DNA of 64,000 nt from Lysinibacillus telephonicus (GCF_003966145.1 NZ_RXNR01000007.1:37285-101284); one strand, 5' to 3'. Counted from the first letter of the stretch, positions 18,179-29,847 are shown. Numbers and translations: made by a program. Notes: generated by a model not told the origin, from the sequence alone.

Positions 18179-19885
18179 ATGAAACAAAGTTTAACTTTAA
18201 TTCCAACAATGCGTGAAGTGCCTTCTGAAGTTGAAGCTCGCTCTCATAAAATGCTGCTTCGTGCCGGTTTTATACGACAAAGTACAAGTGGTGTTTATTC
18301 ATATTTACCATTAGCAAAACGTGTATTAACAAAAATAGAAAAAATGATTCAACAAGAAATGGAATCGTTAGGCGCAATTGAAATTTATTTACCTATTATT
18401 CAACCTGTTGAAATATGGGAACAATCTAATCGATATGAAAATTTCGGTAAAGAATTAATGCATTTTAATGATCGAAGCGGTCGACATTTGCTGCTTTCTC
18501 CAGCACATGAGGAAGCTGTAACGATGTTAGTCCAAGAGGGAATCAAATCTTATAAAAAACTGCCTCTAATATTATTTCAAATTCAGACGAAGTTTCGCGA
18601 CGAAATCCGACCTCGCTATGGCCTACTCCGTAGTCGGGAATTTATAATGAAGGATGCTTATTCTTTTCATGCGAATAATGAGTGCTTAGAGAATACATAT
18701 AATAAGATGGTTCAGGCCTATTCCTCCATTTTATATCGTGTCGGAATAAATTACCGAATTGTTCAAGCGGATTCAGGTATAATAGGAGGGGCTTCTGCAG
18801 AGGAATTCATCGTCCCTTCAGAAGAAGGAGAAGCAATTATTGCGTTTTCAGATCAATCCAACTATGCAGCAAATATTGAAGTTGCAGAAGTGGTAGATCA
18901 AGGTGTTATCTCTGATGAACATTTAAAGTCTTTAGAAAAAATTGCTACTCCAGATGTCGAAACAATGGAAGACGTATGTGCATTTTTAAACATGCAACCT
19001 TCAAACTGCATTAAATCACTATTATTTAAAGCTGATGATAAGTATGTAGTTGTATTGGTTCGTGGTAATCATAAAATCAATGAAATAAAATTAAGAAAAG
19101 TATTGCATGCAAAATCTCTTTGTTTAGCAAATGAAAAAGAGATTCAGCAGCTGTTAGGGTGCTCTGCTGGATCGATTGGTCCGATTAAGCTTCCAGTAGA
19201 CGTTAAAGTTATCGCTGATTTAGCGATTCAATCAGTACGCAACAGTGTTGCAGGAGCAAATGAGGATGGATATCATTATATTCATGTTAACCCTGAAAGG
19301 GACTTTGCTATCAATTCGTATGAAGACATTCGCTATATTCAAGAGGGTGATCCTTCACCTGATGGAAACGGATCTATTCGCTTTGAAAAGGGAATTGAAG
19401 TAGGGCATATTTTTAAGCAAGGTACAACATTTTCAGAAACATTTAATGCAAACTTTGTTGATGACAATGGTGAATCAAAACCTATCATAATGGGAAGCTA
19501 CGGTTTTGGCATTACGAGATTATTAGCAGTAGTTGCAGATAAGTATCAAGATGAACATGGTTTTATTTGGCCAAAACAATTAGCCCCTTATGATATTCAT
19601 TTAATGCCTACTAATTCTGATGATGATGTTCAATTAAGTCTAGCAAATGAGCTTTATAATATTTTAACGTTCTATCGCTTTGAAGTATTGTTTGATGACC
19701 GAAATGAAAGTGCTGGAGTTAAATTTGCTGATGCAGATCTAATTGGCTTGCCTGTTCGTGTAACGATAGGGAAAAAAGCAAGTGAAGGAATTGTTGAAGT
19801 AAAAATACGAAGTACAGGTGAAACTTTCGAATGGGCAAAAGAAGAGCTTGTCGATCATTTAAATGAGTTTTTTAGAAGTAATTAA
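18179..19885 (+). CDS. proS: Prolyl-tRNA synthetase (bacterial type)
   Basis: ProS charges tRNA-Pro. At 568 residues it is the bacterial form with an inserted editing domain (about residues 230-390, including FKADDKYVVVLVRGNHKINEIKL and the region that deacylates Ala-tRNA-Pro). Class II signatures are LLRAGFIRQSTSGVYSYLPL, motif 2 TKFRDEIRPRYGLLRSREFIMKD and motif 3 GSYGFGITRLLA. The C-terminal anticodon-binding domain follows. GAAAAGGTGAG precedes the ATG. It follows rseP as in B. subtilis but appears to be transcribed separately. Confidence 0.96.
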   Translation: MKQSLTLIPTMREVPSEVEARSHKMLLRAGFIRQSTSGVYSYLPLAKRVLTKIEKMIQQEMESLGAIEIYLPIIQPVEIWEQSNRYENFGKELMHFNDRSGRHLLLSPAHEEAVTMLVQEGIKSYKKLPLILFQIQTKFRDEIRPRYGLLRSREFIMKDAYSFHANNECLENTYNKMVQAYSSILYRVGINYRIVQADSGIIGGASAEEFIVPSEEGEAIIAFSDQSNYAANIEVAEVVDQGVISDEHLKSLEKIATPDVETMEDVCAFLNMQPSNCIKSLLFKADDKYVVVLVRGNHKINEIKLRKVLHAKSLCLANEKEIQQLLGCSAGSIGPIKLPVDVKVIADLAIQSVRNSVAGANEDGYHYIHVNPERDFAINSYEDIRYIQEGDPSPDGNGSIRFEKGIEVGHIFKQGTTFSETFNANFVDDNGESKPIIMGSYGFGITRLLAVVADKYQDEHGFIWPKQLAPYDIHLMPTNSDDDVQLSLANELYNILTFYRFEVLFDDRNESAGVKFADADLIGLPVRVTIGKKASEGIVEVKIRSTGETFEWAKEELVDHLNEFFRSN

Positions 19886-19974
19886 TAAATTTCTATATAA
19901 AGGTTGTCCAAAAAATTTCTTCTTGAGATAATAAGTACGAGTAAGAATTTAAGAAATTTATTTTAGGCATATAC

Positions 19975-20068
19975 TTGTTGGTTTTCGTTTTAGGCTGCGC
20001 TCCGGGGAAAGCTTCCGCATGCCCCCTACGATACTCGTCACAAATACATTTGGAGCGGAAATCAACAA
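19975..20068. repeat. Possible palindromic repeat/MITE-like element in the proS-polC gap
   Basis: The 275-base gap has a GC-rich core (GGCTGCGCTCCGGGGAAAGC and TTCCGCATGCCCCC) flanked by imperfect inverted ends: TTGTTGGTTTTCG at 19975-19987 and CGGAAATCAACAA at 20056-20068. The composition stands out against the AT-rich surroundings. Elements with TTGTTGATTTCCGC-like ends recur in some Bacillales genomes as I recall, but I cannot confirm copies here. Confidence 0.45.
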
Positions 20069-20075
20069 TTTAGAA

Positions 20076-20112
20076 AGTACAACTCAGTATAAAGTTGAGT
20101 TGTACTCCTTTT
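20076..20112 (+). terminator. Hairpin terminator after proS
   Basis: AGTACAACTCA at 20076-20086 pairs perfectly with TGAGTTGTACT at 20096-20106, followed by CCTTTTA. The T run is modest. Confidence 0.6.
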
Positions 20113-20160
20113 ACTTTTCGGACAACATTATAAAAATAAATTAAGTAGGTGGTGAGTTGA

Positions 20161-23100
20161 ATGTTAGACAATCAAGAAGCAAGAGAAAGATTTTTAACCT
20201 TATTACAACAATTGCAATTGACTGAAGATGTCTACATGTCATTTTTTGAACAAGGAGAACTCACACGGCTGACAGTTCATAAGAAAAATCGTGTATGGTG
20301 TTTTGCAATTAAATTAAAAAATATTTTGCCTTTTCAAGTCTATCAACTGTTTCGTACTAGAATGGCTGAACAGTTTAATCATATTGCACAAGCTACATTT
20401 ACCATTGAGGCAAGCAATCCAGAAGTAACAGAACAACTTGTGACAGATTATTGGTTAACAGCTGTTGAACAATTAGATGCTTCTCCACCATTGAAAAATA
20501 GATTAATCAATCAAATGCCAAAGTGGAATGGGAATAAATTAACAGCTTGTTGTATGTCAGAAATTGAACAGTTAACATTAAAATCTAAATATGCACAAAA
20601 AATCGTAGAAGCTTACGGCTCATTAGGTTTTCCGCCATTTTCAGTAGATTTTCAGCTACTTGAAGAAACGGATGAAATGAGAGAGGCACAGCTTTTATAT
20701 ATAGAACAGCGTCAAATGGAGGAAGCTGAACTTGCTAGACAAGCAATGGAAGATTTCCAAAAACGTGAAAAGGCTAAAAGTGAAAATCCAGCAGCAGTTG
20801 CGAACAGCGGTCCTTTCCAACTGGGAGTTCAAATTAAAGAGACAGAAACGATGGAAATTCGCCGTATTTTAGAGGAAGAACGCCGCATCGTAATTGAAGG
20901 ATACGTATTTGCAGTTGACATTAAAGAGCTGAAAAGTGGGCGTTCTTTATTAGAGTTGAAAATTACTGACTATACGGACTCAATCTTAGTAAAAATGTTC
21001 TCTCGAGACAAAGAAGATGCGGAAATGATGACCCAATTGAAAAAAGGAATGTGGGTGAAAGTTCGCGGTTCTGTTCAAAACGATACATTCGTTCGAGACT
21101 TAGTTGTTATGGCTCAAGATATTAATGAGGTATATAAAGAGCCGCGAAAGGATACAGCACCTGAGGGGGAAAAACGAGTAGAACTCCACCTTCACACGCC
21201 AATGAGTCAGATGGATGCCGTGACACCAATTGATCAGTTAGTCGCACAAGCAGCAAAATGGGGGCATCCTGCGATTGCCATTACAGACCATGCAGTTGCA
21301 CAAGCTTTTCCAGAGGCATATGCTGCAGGGAAAAAGCATGGAATAAAAATTATATATGGAGTTGAAGCAAACATAGTAGATGATGGCTCCCCGATTGCAT
21401 ATGCAGAGCAGCATATTGCTTTAGATGATGCAACATTTGTTGTATTTGACGTGGAAACAACGGGTCTTTCTACTGCTTACGATACTATTATTGAACTTGC
21501 CGCTGTAAAAATTAAAGAAGGTAAGGTAATCGATAAATTCGAACGGTTTGCAAATCCGCATAAGCCTTTAACTGCAAAAATTATCGAGTTAACTCATATT
21601 ACTGATGATATGCTGCAGGATGCACCTGAAGTCGACCAAGTAGTGTCAGAGTTCAAGGAGTTTATTGGAGATGCCATTGTAGTAGCACATAATGCTTCAT
21701 TCGATATTGGCTTCCTTTATACTGCCTATGAAAAAGCTGGGATACACGGAGTAATACATCCTGTTATTGATACATTGGAATTATCACGTTTCTTAAACCC
21801 GACGTTAAAAAGCCATCGTTTAAATACGCTATGTAAACGATATGGTATTGAATTAACACAGCATCACCGTGCGATTTATGATACAGAGGCAACAGGAGAA
21901 TTAATGCTTCATCTATTAAAAGAAGCGAAGGAGCAAGGCATCAATTATCATGATGAATTTAATAAGTATATAGACAAAAATGAAAGCTATAAGCAATCTC
22001 GCCCATATCACTGTACAATTTTAGCAATTGATAATGAAGGGCTAAAAAATTTATTTAAACTTATTTCGATTGCCCATACACAAACCTTTTACCGAGTTCC
22101 TCGAATACGCCGTTCTGACTTAGTAAAATTGCGCAAAGGTTTATTAGTTGGCTCTGGATGCAGTAAAGGCGAGTTGTTTGAAACGATGATGAACAAATCG
22201 ACTGAGGAAGCCGAAAAGGTTGCCAAGTTTTATGATTATATTGAAGTTCAACCAAAACCAGTCTATTCACAACTAATTGAAGATGGTGCAATTCATGATG
22301 AGTGGAATCTAGAGGATATTATCCGCAAGCTTGTAAAACTAGGGAAGAGATTAGATAAGCCAGTTGTTGCAACAGGAAACGTTCATTACCTCCATCAAAC
22401 AGATGCTATATTTAGACAGATTTTAGTTGGTTCTCAAGGGGGAGCAAACCCATTAAACCGCTACAAATTGCCTGAGGTTCATTTCCGTACTACAAATGAA
22501 ATGCTTGAGGAGTTTGATTTCTTAGGTCCAGATTTAGCTAAAGAGATTGTAGTAACAAATTCTCAGAAAGTAGCAGATATGATTGGTGATGTTAAACCGA
22601 TTAAGGATGAATTGTATACACCTAAAATTGAAGGCTCTGACGATGAGGTAACAAATTTAACATATGAAATGGCGCATAAAATTTATGGTGAGGACTTGCC
22701 CGAGATAGTAAAGGCGCGTATTGAGAAAGAATTAAAATCGATTTTAGGGAACGGATTCGGCGTTATTTACTTAATCTCTGCTAAGCTTGTTAAAAAATCA
22801 CTATCTGACGGTTATTTAGTTGGTTCGCGTGGTTCTGTTGGATCATCGCTTGTTGCGACTTTTATGGAAATAACAGAGGTTAATCCATTGCCGCCGCACT
22901 ATGTTTGCCCGAACTGTAAAAATGTTGAATTCTTTGATGACGGTTCTGTAGGTAGTGGTTTTGACTTGCCGAATAAAGACTGTCCGAAATGCGGAACACG
23001 TTATAAAAAAGATGGACAGGATATCCCGTTTGAAACGTTTCTTGGCTTTAAAGGAGACAAAGTACCCGATATCGACTTAAACTTCTCTGGAGAATATCAG

Positions 23101-24486
23101 CCACACGCACACAATTATACGAAAGTGCTTTTTGGAGAAGACTATGTTTACCGTGCAGGAACGATCGGTACTGTTGCTGAAAAAACTGCATACGGCTATG
23201 TAAGGGGTTATTCAAATGACCATAATATAACCTTCCGTGGGGCAGAAGTTGATCGTCTTGTACAAGGATGTACAGGGGTAAAAAGAACAACTGGCCAGCA
23301 CCCAGGCGGGATTATTGTTGTACCTGATTATATGGATATATACGATTTTACGCCTGTTCAATACCCTGCTGATGCCCAAGATGCAGAATGGAGAACGACG
23401 CATTTTGACTTCCACTCCATACATGATAATGTTCTGAAGCTCGATATACTAGGGCACGATGATCCGACAGTAATTCGGATGCTGCAAGATTTATCTGGGA
23501 TCGATCCGAAAACAATTCCAACCGATGATCCGGTAGTTATGAAAATATTTTCAAGTCCAGAATCACTTGGTGTTACAGAAGAACAAATTGGCTGTAAAAC
23601 AGGTACACTTGGTATTCCTGAATTCGGAACACGTTTTGTTCGTCAAATGTTAGAGGATACGAAACCTTCAACATTTAGTGAACTTGTTCAAATCTCAGGA
23701 TTATCACATGGAACTGACGTATGGTTAGGAAATGCACAAGAGCTTATTCAAAACGGTACATGTGTCCTGTCAGAAGTAATTGGTTGTCGTGATGATATTA
23801 TGGTTTATTTAATCTATCAAGGGTTAGAGCCAAGTTTTGCTTTTAAAATTATGGAGTCTGTTCGTAAAGGAAAAGGTTTAACTGAAGAAATGGAAGCAGA
23901 AATGCGCGCACAAAATGTACCGGAATGGTATATCGATTCTTGTAAAAAAATAAAATATATGTTCCCTAAAGCCCATGCAGCTGCATATGTTTTAATGGCT
24001 GTGCGTATAGCATGGTTTAAAGTGCATCATCCTATCTTATATTACGCTGCTTACTTTACAGTACGTGCAAGTGATTTCGATTTAATAGCGATGACGCAAG
24101 GGTCTGCAATGATCCGCACACGAATCGATGAAATTAATGCAAAAGGTTTAGATGCATCTAAAAAGGAAAAAGATTTATTAACGGTTCTTGAATTGGCGTT
24201 AGAAATGTGTGAACGCGGCATGAGTTTCAAAAAAGTTGACTTATATCGTTCACAAGCAAGTGAATTTGTCATTGATGGCAATTCTTTAATACCTCCTTTT
24301 GATGCGATTCCTGGTCTTGGAACAAACGTTGCGAAAGCAATTGTTGCTGCACGAGAAGAAGGAGAATTCTTATCAAAAGAAGATTTGCAACAACGTGGAC
24401 GTGTTTCAAAAACGTTAATTGAGTATATGGATAGCCTCGGCTGTCTAGATGGGCTGCCAGATGCCAACCAGCTTTCATTATTCTAG
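20161..24486 (+). CDS. polC: DNA polymerase III alpha subunit, PolC type
   Basis: PolC is the main replicative polymerase of low-GC Gram-positives. The 1441-residue protein has the N-terminal PolC region, an OB fold (about 235-320), a PHP domain that starts around residue 335 ([14 protein letters not shown]) and is split by the 3'-5' exonuclease (DVETTG at about 430, with HNASFDIGF), then the polymerase core with [12 protein letters not shown] near residue 970 carrying catalytic aspartates. A cysteine set (YVCPNCK, DCPKCG) just before it can bind zinc. GTAGGTGGTGAG precedes the ATG. It is flanked by terminators, so it is probably monocistronic. Confidence 0.97.
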   Translation: MLDNQEARERFLTLLQQLQLTEDVYMSFFEQGELTRLTVHKKNRVWCFAIKLKNILPFQVYQLFRTRMAEQFNHIAQATFTIEASNPEVTEQLVTDYWLTAVEQLDASPPLKNRLINQMPKWNGNKLTACCMSEIEQLTLKSKYAQKIVEAYGSLGFPPFSVDFQLLEETDEMREAQLLYIEQRQMEEAELARQAMEDFQKREKAKSENPAAVANSGPFQLGVQIKETETMEIRRILEEERRIVIEGYVFAVDIKELKSGRSLLELKITDYTDSILVKMFSRDKEDAEMMTQLKKGMWVKVRGSVQNDTFVRDLVVMAQDINEVYKEPRKDTAPEGEKRVELHLHTPMSQMDAVTPIDQLVAQAAKWGHPAIAITDHAVAQAFPEAYAAGKKHGIKIIYGVEANIVDDGSPIAYAEQHIALDDATFVVFDVETTGLSTAYDTIIELAAVKIKEGKVIDKFERFANPHKPLTAKIIELTHITDDMLQDAPEVDQVVSEFKEFIGDAIVVAHNASFDIGFLYTAYEKAGIHGVIHPVIDTLELSRFLNPTLKSHRLNTLCKRYGIELTQHHRAIYDTEATGELMLHLLKEAKEQGINYHDEFNKYIDKNESYKQSRPYHCTILAIDNEGLKNLFKLISIAHTQTFYRVPRIRRSDLVKLRKGLLVGSGCSKGELFETMMNKSTEEAEKVAKFYDYIEVQPKPVYSQLIEDGAIHDEWNLEDIIRKLVKLGKRLDKPVVATGNVHYLHQTDAIFRQILVGSQGGANPLNRYKLPEVHFRTTNEMLEEFDFLGPDLAKEIVVTNSQKVADMIGDVKPIKDELYTPKIEGSDDEVTNLTYEMAHKIYGEDLPEIVKARIEKELKSILGNGFGVIYLISAKLVKKSLSDGYLVGSRGSVGSSLVATFMEITEVNPLPPHYVCPNCKNVEFFDDGSVGSGFDLPNKDCPKCGTRYKKDGQDIPFETFLGFKGDKVPDIDLNFSGEYQPHAHNYTKVLFGEDYVYRAGTIGTVAEKTAYGYVRGYSNDHNITFRGAEVDRLVQGCTGVKRTTGQHPGGIIVVPDYMDIYDFTPVQYPADAQDAEWRTTHFDFHSIHDNVLKLDILGHDDPTVIRMLQDLSGIDPKTIPTDDPVVMKIFSSPESLGVTEEQIGCKTGTLGIPEFGTRFVRQMLEDTKPSTFSELVQISGLSHGTDVWLGNAQELIQNGTCVLSEVIGCRDDIMVYLIYQGLEPSFAFKIMESVRKGKGLTEEMEAEMRAQNVPEWYIDSCKKIKYMFPKAHAAAYVLMAVRIAWFKVHHPILYYAAYFTVRASDFDLIAMTQGSAMIRTRIDEINAKGLDASKKEKDLLTVLELALEMCERGMSFKKVDLYRSQASEFVIDGNSLIPPFDAIPGLGTNVAKAIVAAREEGEFLSKEDLQQRGRVSKTLIEYMDSLGCLDGLPDANQLSLF

Positions 24487-24591
24487 AAATGCAAATTCTA
24501 ATTACCATTAGAGTGACACATTTACGTAAATTTGCATTAAGTAAGATTTTGTGCTATTGTAAAGGTAATAATTTGTTGATAGTTTTGCAGC

Positions 24592-24620
24592 AAAAGAGTG
24601 GGGCCTTCCCGCTCTTTTCT
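24592..24620 (+). terminator. Terminator after polC
   Basis: AAAAGAGTGGG at 24592-24602 pairs with CCCGCTCTTTT at 24608-24618 (one T:G pair), with the T run in the descending arm. Confidence 0.8.
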
Positions 24621-24624
24621 GTTG

Positions 24625-24780
24625 TTATGCTAATCCAAATTTAATTACCATTGAACGAACACCTTGTTCTGACGTTAATTTCACCAACTTAGGTGGAATT
24701 TCTATTTTTCTAAACAACAAAGCATACAATTTTAAAATTGCGACTATAGTAAGCCGCAGACTTATTATCTGTGTTTTCCT
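24625..24780 (-). pseudogene. Possible decayed reading frame in the polC-rimP gap
   Basis: On the minus strand a 51-codon frame without a good start ends at the TAA over 24625-24627. Its translation (RLTIVAILKLYALLFRKIEI, then PPKLVKLTSEQGVRSMVIKF) looks protein-like rather than random. I cannot name the source. It may be the 3' remnant of a lost gene or transposase. The rest of the 456-base gap holds the polC terminator and a small hairpin at 24774-24794 (TTTTCCTTT/AAAGGAAAA). Confidence 0.25.
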
Positions 24781-24942
24781 TTAATAAAGGAAAAGCATGA
24801 ACTTGTTTGGATTTTTAGTACTCCAAACACAATGTAAGTAATGTCGGCTTTTCGCAAAAAAGAGTTAGGACGCCTACGCTTTACTTTAAGCAACAACTAG
24901 TTATATTAATAAGCAAAAAACAATTACGTTTAGGAGGATACT

Positions 24943-25422
24943 ATGAGCAAAGTAACGTCAGTAATTGAAGAGCTTGTTACACCAATTTTAGAAGACTTAA
25001 ATCTTGAACTAGTCGATATAGAGTTTTTAAAGGAGGGCCGCGATTGGTTTCTTCGCGTCTATATAGATACACCTGAAGGCGGAATCGATATTGACCAGTG
25101 CGCTCAAGTTAGTGAGCGTCTAAGTGTAGTTCTGGATGAAAAAGATCCAATCGAGCAAAACTATTATTTAGAAGTTTCTTCACCTGGAGCCGAGCGTCCT
25201 TTGAAGAAAGAAGCAGATTTCGAAAAAGCAGTAGGCAAATTTATTTATGTGAAAACATATGAGCCAATAAAAGATATGAAAGAATTTCAAGGTTATTTGA
25301 AGGCATATACTGAACAAGGTTTAGAGCTTGAAGTTCGGATTAAAACTCGTAAAATTAACATTTTTATTGAAAAAGAAAAAATCGCAAAAGCACGGCTTGC
25401 AATTGATTTTTCATCAAACTAG
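24943..25422 (+). CDS. rimP: Ribosome maturation factor RimP
   Basis: RimP assists maturation of the 30S subunit. The 159-residue protein has the family N-terminal domain (LELVDIEFLKEGRDWFLRVYID, then the DIDQCAQVSERLSVVLDE segment and YYLEVSSPGAERPLKKEADF), followed by an Sm-like C-terminal barrel. TAGGAGGATAC precedes the ATG. It opens the conserved rimP-nusA-rnpM-ylxQ-infB-ylxP-rbfA operon; nusA starts 21 bases after its stop. Confidence 0.95.
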   Translation: MSKVTSVIEELVTPILEDLNLELVDIEFLKEGRDWFLRVYIDTPEGGIDIDQCAQVSERLSVVLDEKDPIEQNYYLEVSSPGAERPLKKEADFEKAVGKFIYVKTYEPIKDMKEFQGYLKAYTEQGLELEVRIKTRKINIFIEKEKIAKARLAIDFSSN

Positions 25423-25443
25423 CTATTTAGGAGTGAAAATAGA

Positions 25444-26586
25444 ATGAGTAGTGATTTATTAGATGCTTTAACTGCTCTGGAACAGCAAAAAGGCATTTCA
25501 AGAGACGTTTTAATTGAAGCAATTGAGGCGGCATTAGTAACTGCATATAAACGTAACTTTAATCAAGCACAAAATGTTCGTGTTGATTTAAATTTAGAAA
25601 ATGGTTCAATGGTTGTTTACTCACGTAAGGATGTAGTAGAAGAAGTAGAAGATGATCGTCTTCAAATTTCTCTTGAAGAAGCGAAAAAAATCAACCCTGC
25701 TTATGAAATTGGTGATGTGTTAGAACAAGAAGTAACGCCGCGTAATTTCGGCCGTATTGCTGCTCAAACGGCTAAACAAGTTGTAACGCAGCGAGTTCGC
25801 GAAGCTGAACGTGGATTAATCTATGAAGAATTTGTTGACCGCACAGACGATATTGTTAATGGTACAATTGAACGTCAAGATGCACGCAACATTTATATTA
25901 GCTTAGGTAAAGTTGAAGCTGCATTGCCAGTAAATGAACAAATTCAAGGTGAAGTTTATAAACCTCAGTCAAGAATTCGCGTTTATATTACAAAGGTTGA
26001 ACGTACAACACGCGGACCACAAGTAATTGTTTCTCGCACACATCCAGGATTACTTCGAAGACTTTTCGAAATGGAAGTTCCAGAAATTTATGAAGGCATT
26101 GTAGAAATTAAATCAATTGCTCGTGAAGCAGGAGATCGTTCGAAGATTTCTGTTTATGCACATAACGAAGAAGTCGATGCAGTAGGGGCTTGCGTTGGTG
26201 GGAAGGGTGCACGCGTACAAAATATCGTAAATGAGTTGAATGGTGAAAAAATCGATATTGTAGAGTGGTCAGAAGATCCAGTTGTATTCGTAGCAAATGC
26301 ACTTAGCCCATCTAAAGTACTAGATGTTATTGTGAATGAAGAAGAAAAATCAACTACAGTTGTTGTACCTGATTACCAATTATCACTTGCTATCGGTAAA
26401 CGTGGTCAAAATGCTCGACTTGCAGCAAAACTAACAGGGTGGAAAATTGATATTAAAAGTGAATCAGATGCCCGCGAGTTAGGTATTTACCCTAATGAAT
26501 CAAGCCGATTTATCCAAGATGATGAAGATATTGATACTTCAAACGATGAAATCGAATACGATCTTTATCAAGATAACGAAGAATAA
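25444..26586 (+). CDS. nusA: Transcription termination/antitermination factor NusA
   Basis: NusA binds RNA polymerase and modulates pausing, termination and antitermination. The 380-residue protein has the N-terminal polymerase-binding domain (ALEQQKGISRDVLIEAIEAAL), an S1 domain (about 135-200, VNGTIERQDARNIYISLGKVEAALP), and two KH domains with GACVGGKGARVQNIV and LAIGKRGQNARLAAKLTGWKIDI. It ends in an acidic tail, as in other Firmicutes, without the extra repeats of E. coli NusA. It is the second gene of the operon. Confidence 0.97.
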   Translation: MSSDLLDALTALEQQKGISRDVLIEAIEAALVTAYKRNFNQAQNVRVDLNLENGSMVVYSRKDVVEEVEDDRLQISLEEAKKINPAYEIGDVLEQEVTPRNFGRIAAQTAKQVVTQRVREAERGLIYEEFVDRTDDIVNGTIERQDARNIYISLGKVEAALPVNEQIQGEVYKPQSRIRVYITKVERTTRGPQVIVSRTHPGLLRRLFEMEVPEIYEGIVEIKSIAREAGDRSKISVYAHNEEVDAVGACVGGKGARVQNIVNELNGEKIDIVEWSEDPVVFVANALSPSKVLDVIVNEEEKSTTVVVPDYQLSLAIGKRGQNARLAAKLTGWKIDIKSESDARELGIYPNESSRFIQDDEDIDTSNDEIEYDLYQDNEE

Positions 26587-26648
26587 ACATAACACGCTAT
26601 ATGCATAATTAATGAATATTTTTCGTTTTAAGGGAAGGTGAAGTTCTC

Positions 26649-26927
26649 ATGTCGACTAAAAAAAAGGTACCATTACGCAAATGTGTTGTAACTGGCGAGA
26701 TGCTTCCTAAAAAATCAATGATACGCATCGTTCGTTCAAAAGAAGGAGAAGTATCTGTAGATATTACAGGAAAAAAATCAGGACGTGGCGCATATATATC
26801 AAAGTCTGAAGAGGCAGTTGACATTGCGCGGAAGAAAAATATATTAGAGCGTCAATTAGAAGTGAAAATCCCTGATGAAGTCTTCGATGAACTAATCAAA
26901 TTAATTCGCAGGGAGTCTATTTTATGA
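26649..26927 (+). CDS. rnpM: YlxR/RnpM family RNA-binding protein
   Basis: This is a 92-residue DUF448 (YlxR) protein with the family motif PLRKCVVTGEMLPKKSMIRIVR and GKKSGRGAYISKS. B. subtilis YlxR has been reported to bind and modulate RNase P and is now called RnpM; it also affects expression of many metabolic genes. GGGAAGGTGA lies before the ATG. It overlaps ylxQ by four bases, pointing to coupled synthesis. Confidence 0.92.
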   Translation: MSTKKKVPLRKCVVTGEMLPKKSMIRIVRSKEGEVSVDITGKKSGRGAYISKSEEAVDIARKKNILERQLEVKIPDEVFDELIKLIRRESIL

Positions 26928-27229
26928 GTGTACAATTCCTTCAACTATTAGGACTAGCCGCAAGAGCAAGGAAAGTAGTTTCAGGCGAAGAGTTAGTAGT
27001 AAAGGAAATAAGGAATAACAACGCAAAGCTGGTAATATTAGCATCTGATGCGTCAAATAATTCTAGTAAAAAAATTCAAGATAAATGTACGTATTACAAC
27101 GTTGAGTATCATGTGTTTGGTGATCGCTACCAGCTAGGGACTGCAATTGGTAAAGAAGCACGTGTCGCACTCGCTATAACAGATAGTGGATTTGCGAAGA
27201 AGATGTCTAGTCTACTCAACGAAAAATAA
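26924..27229 (+). CDS. ylxQ: YlxQ, L7Ae-family ribosomal protein-like
   Basis: The 101-residue protein has the L7Ae/L30e/S12e fold signature ([21 protein letters not shown], then [17 protein letters not shown]). The family binds kink-turn RNA; the cellular target of YlxQ is not well established. The ATG overlaps the rnpM stop (ATGA). It lies directly upstream of infB, with a GGGGGTGAG ribosome binding site for infB following its stop. Confidence 0.92.
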   Translation: MSVQFLQLLGLAARARKVVSGEELVVKEIRNNNAKLVILASDASNNSSKKIQDKCTYYNVEYHVFGDRYQLGTAIGKEARVALAITDSGFAKKMSSLLNEK

Positions 27230-27243
27230 TCGGGGGTGAGCAG

Positions 27244-29475
27244 ATGACCAAATTAAGAGTTCATGAATATGCAAAAAAAGTAAATAAATCAAGTAAAGAA
27301 GTAATCGAACAACTAAACAAACTAAACATTACTGTTTCAAATCATATGTCGATGCTTGAAAGTGAAGCTGTAACTAAATTAGATTCTGTTTTTAATCAAG
27401 GAAATTCAGCGAATCAAACTTCTAAACAAAAAGTAATGAGCGATACGAAAAAATCTGCACCAAAAGCTCAAAATAAACAATCAGAACAACAGCCTATTAA
27501 ACCACAGAAAAAAGCTGGTAATGAACATAAACAAACGCCTAATGGAGCTGGCGAAAAACATAAAAGTAAGGGTAACCATAACAAAAACATGGAACAACAA
27601 CAAAACAACAACAAAAATAAAGGCGGATTTAACCAACGTAAGAAACCAGGAATTCATGGTGGGAAACGTCGCCAACCAAAACATCATCAACCTCAAGCAA
27701 CTGTAACACCAAAAGAACTGCCAGAAAAAATTACTTTCTATGAATCTTTATCTGTTGCAGAACTTGCGAAAAAATTACACCGTGAACCATCAGAAATTAT
27801 TAAAAAATTATTTATGCTTGGAGTAATGGCAACAATTAACCAAGAGTTAGATAAAGATGCAATTGAATTAATTTGCGCTGACTATGGTGTAGAAGTAGAA
27901 GAAGAAGTACGTGTTGATATTACGGATTTAGAAGTATATTTCGAGCAAACTGAAGTAAATGAAGATGAATTAAAGGAACGACCACCAGTTGTAACGATTA
28001 TGGGACACGTTGACCATGGTAAAACAACATTGCTGGATTCAATTCGTAATACAAAAGTGACTGCTGGCGAAGCAGGTGGAATTACACAACATATAGGTGC
28101 ATACCAAGTTGTAGTAAATGATAAAAAAATTACATTCCTTGATACACCAGGTCACGCTGCATTTACAACAATGCGTGCGCGCGGAGCAAAAATTACTGAT
28201 TTAGCAATTATTGTTGTAGCTGCAGATGATGGTGTAATGCCACAAACTGTTGAAGCGATTAACCACGCAAAAGCGGCAGAAGTTCCAATTATTGTTGCAG
28301 TGAATAAAATGGATAAACCTTCTGCAAATCCTGACCGAGTAATGCAGGAATTAACTGAACATGGTCTAGTTCCTGAAGACTGGGGCGGTGACACAATATT
28401 TGTTCCAATATCTGCCCTAAAAGGTGAAGGTATTGATACGCTTTTAGAGATGATACTATTAGTATCTGAAGTAGCAGAACTAAAAGCAAATCCTAATCGT
28501 TCAGCAATCGGTACAGTAATTGAAGCTCAATTAGATAAAGGTAGAGGTTCTGTTGCTACATTATTAGTTCAAGATGGTACATTGCGTATCGGGGACCCAA
28601 TCGTTGTAGGTCATGCTTATGGACGTGTACGTGCAATGGTAAACGATCTAGGACGCCGTGTAAAAGAAGCTGGACCAGCAACTCCAGTAGAAATTACGGG
28701 AATAAATGAAGTTCCACAAGCAGGAGATCGTTTTGTTGTATTTGAAGACGAAAAAACTGCTCGCCAAGTTGGAGAATCTCGTGCAATGACTGCAATTCAA
28801 GCAAGTCGTTCAGAAAAACAACGCGTGACATTAGACAATTTATTTGAACAAATGTCTCAAGGCGAAGTAAAAGAATTAAATATTATCGTGAAAGCAGACG
28901 TTCAAGGTACTGTTGAAGCAATGGCTGCATCATTAATGAAAATTGATGTAGAAGGCGTTAATGTGAAAATTATTCATACTGGTGCAGGTGCTATTACGGA
29001 ATCAGATATTTCACTTGCTGCAGCTTCAAATGCCATTGTCATTGGTTTCAACGTACGTCCAGATGCAAATGCAAAACGTGCTGCTGAAGAAGAAGGAGTA
29101 GACATTCGATTACACCGAATCATTTATAAAGTGATTGAAGAAATCGAAGCTGCGATGAAAGGTATGCTTGACCCAGAATTTGAAGAAAAAATTATTGGTC
29201 AAGCGGAAGTACGTCAAACAATTAAAGTTTCAAAAGTTGGTACAATCGCTGGTTCTTATGTAACGGATGGTAAAGTAACTCGTGATTCTGGCGTTCGTGT
29301 AATTCGTGATGGCATCGTAGTTTATGAAGGTGAACTCGATTCGTTAAAACGATTTAAAGATGACGCGAAAGAAGTTGCGAAAGGTTACGAATGCGGTATG
29401 ACAATTAAAAACTTCAACGACATTAAAGAAGGCGATATAATTGAAGCCTTCATTATGGAAGAAATTAAACGATAG
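27244..29475 (+). CDS. infB: Translation initiation factor IF-2
   Basis: IF-2 is the GTPase that brings initiator tRNA to the 30S subunit and promotes subunit joining. The 743-residue protein has an N-terminal IF2N helix domain, a Lys/Gln/Asn-rich linker (about 60-155), a second IF2N, the G domain with [10 protein letters not shown] from about residue 254, DTPGHAAF and NKMD, and the C-terminal domains that bind fMet-tRNA. The linker is rich in AAC/AAA codons and low complexity. The TAG stop overlaps the GTG start of ylxP by one base. Confidence 0.97.
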   Translation: MTKLRVHEYAKKVNKSSKEVIEQLNKLNITVSNHMSMLESEAVTKLDSVFNQGNSANQTSKQKVMSDTKKSAPKAQNKQSEQQPIKPQKKAGNEHKQTPNGAGEKHKSKGNHNKNMEQQQNNNKNKGGFNQRKKPGIHGGKRRQPKHHQPQATVTPKELPEKITFYESLSVAELAKKLHREPSEIIKKLFMLGVMATINQELDKDAIELICADYGVEVEEEVRVDITDLEVYFEQTEVNEDELKERPPVVTIMGHVDHGKTTLLDSIRNTKVTAGEAGGITQHIGAYQVVVNDKKITFLDTPGHAAFTTMRARGAKITDLAIIVVAADDGVMPQTVEAINHAKAAEVPIIVAVNKMDKPSANPDRVMQELTEHGLVPEDWGGDTIFVPISALKGEGIDTLLEMILLVSEVAELKANPNRSAIGTVIEAQLDKGRGSVATLLVQDGTLRIGDPIVVGHAYGRVRAMVNDLGRRVKEAGPATPVEITGINEVPQAGDRFVVFEDEKTARQVGESRAMTAIQASRSEKQRVTLDNLFEQMSQGEVKELNIIVKADVQGTVEAMAASLMKIDVEGVNVKIIHTGAGAITESDISLAAASNAIVIGFNVRPDANAKRAAEEEGVDIRLHRIIYKVIEEIEAAMKGMLDPEFEEKIIGQAEVRQTIKVSKVGTIAGSYVTDGKVTRDSGVRVIRDGIVVYEGELDSLKRFKDDAKEVAKGYECGMTIKNFNDIKEGDIIEAFIMEEIKR

Positions 29476-29753
29476 TGATTGTCTACGTGGAAGTGGAATT
29501 TATGATTCCAACTGCCCATTCGTTAAAAGAAAAGAGAGCAGTTCTCCAGCGAATGATTACTCGTACAAAGCAAAAGTTCAATGTTTCGATAGCAGAAATT
29601 GACCATCAAGATGTGTGGCAACGGACAAGATTAGCTTTAGTGTCCGTTTCCTCATCGAAGGCAAGTGCAGAGCGTGAAATCAACCACGCACTGCATTTTC
29701 TTCAATCAAATCCTGCATGGGAACAGCTTGAGGTTTGGCGAGATTATTTATAA
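29475..29753 (+). CDS. ylxP: YlxP, DUF503 family protein
   Basis: This 92-residue protein has the DUF503 pattern (VEFMIPTAHSLKEKRAVLQRM, then KFNVSIAEIDHQDVWQRTRLAL). It is widely conserved between infB and rbfA in Firmicutes; the function is unknown, and its position suggests a role in ribosome biogenesis or translation. The GTG start shares a base with the infB stop, so translation is likely coupled. Confidence 0.9.
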   Translation: MIVYVEVEFMIPTAHSLKEKRAVLQRMITRTKQKFNVSIAEIDHQDVWQRTRLALVSVSSSKASAEREINHALHFLQSNPAWEQLEVWRDYL

Positions 29754-29847
29754 CTAGACTAAATTTTAAGGGTGATGGCTAGGTATAATATCAATATATA
29801 AATACCTTATAAAAAAACATCCCTTTAATAAAGAGGTGGCACATCTT

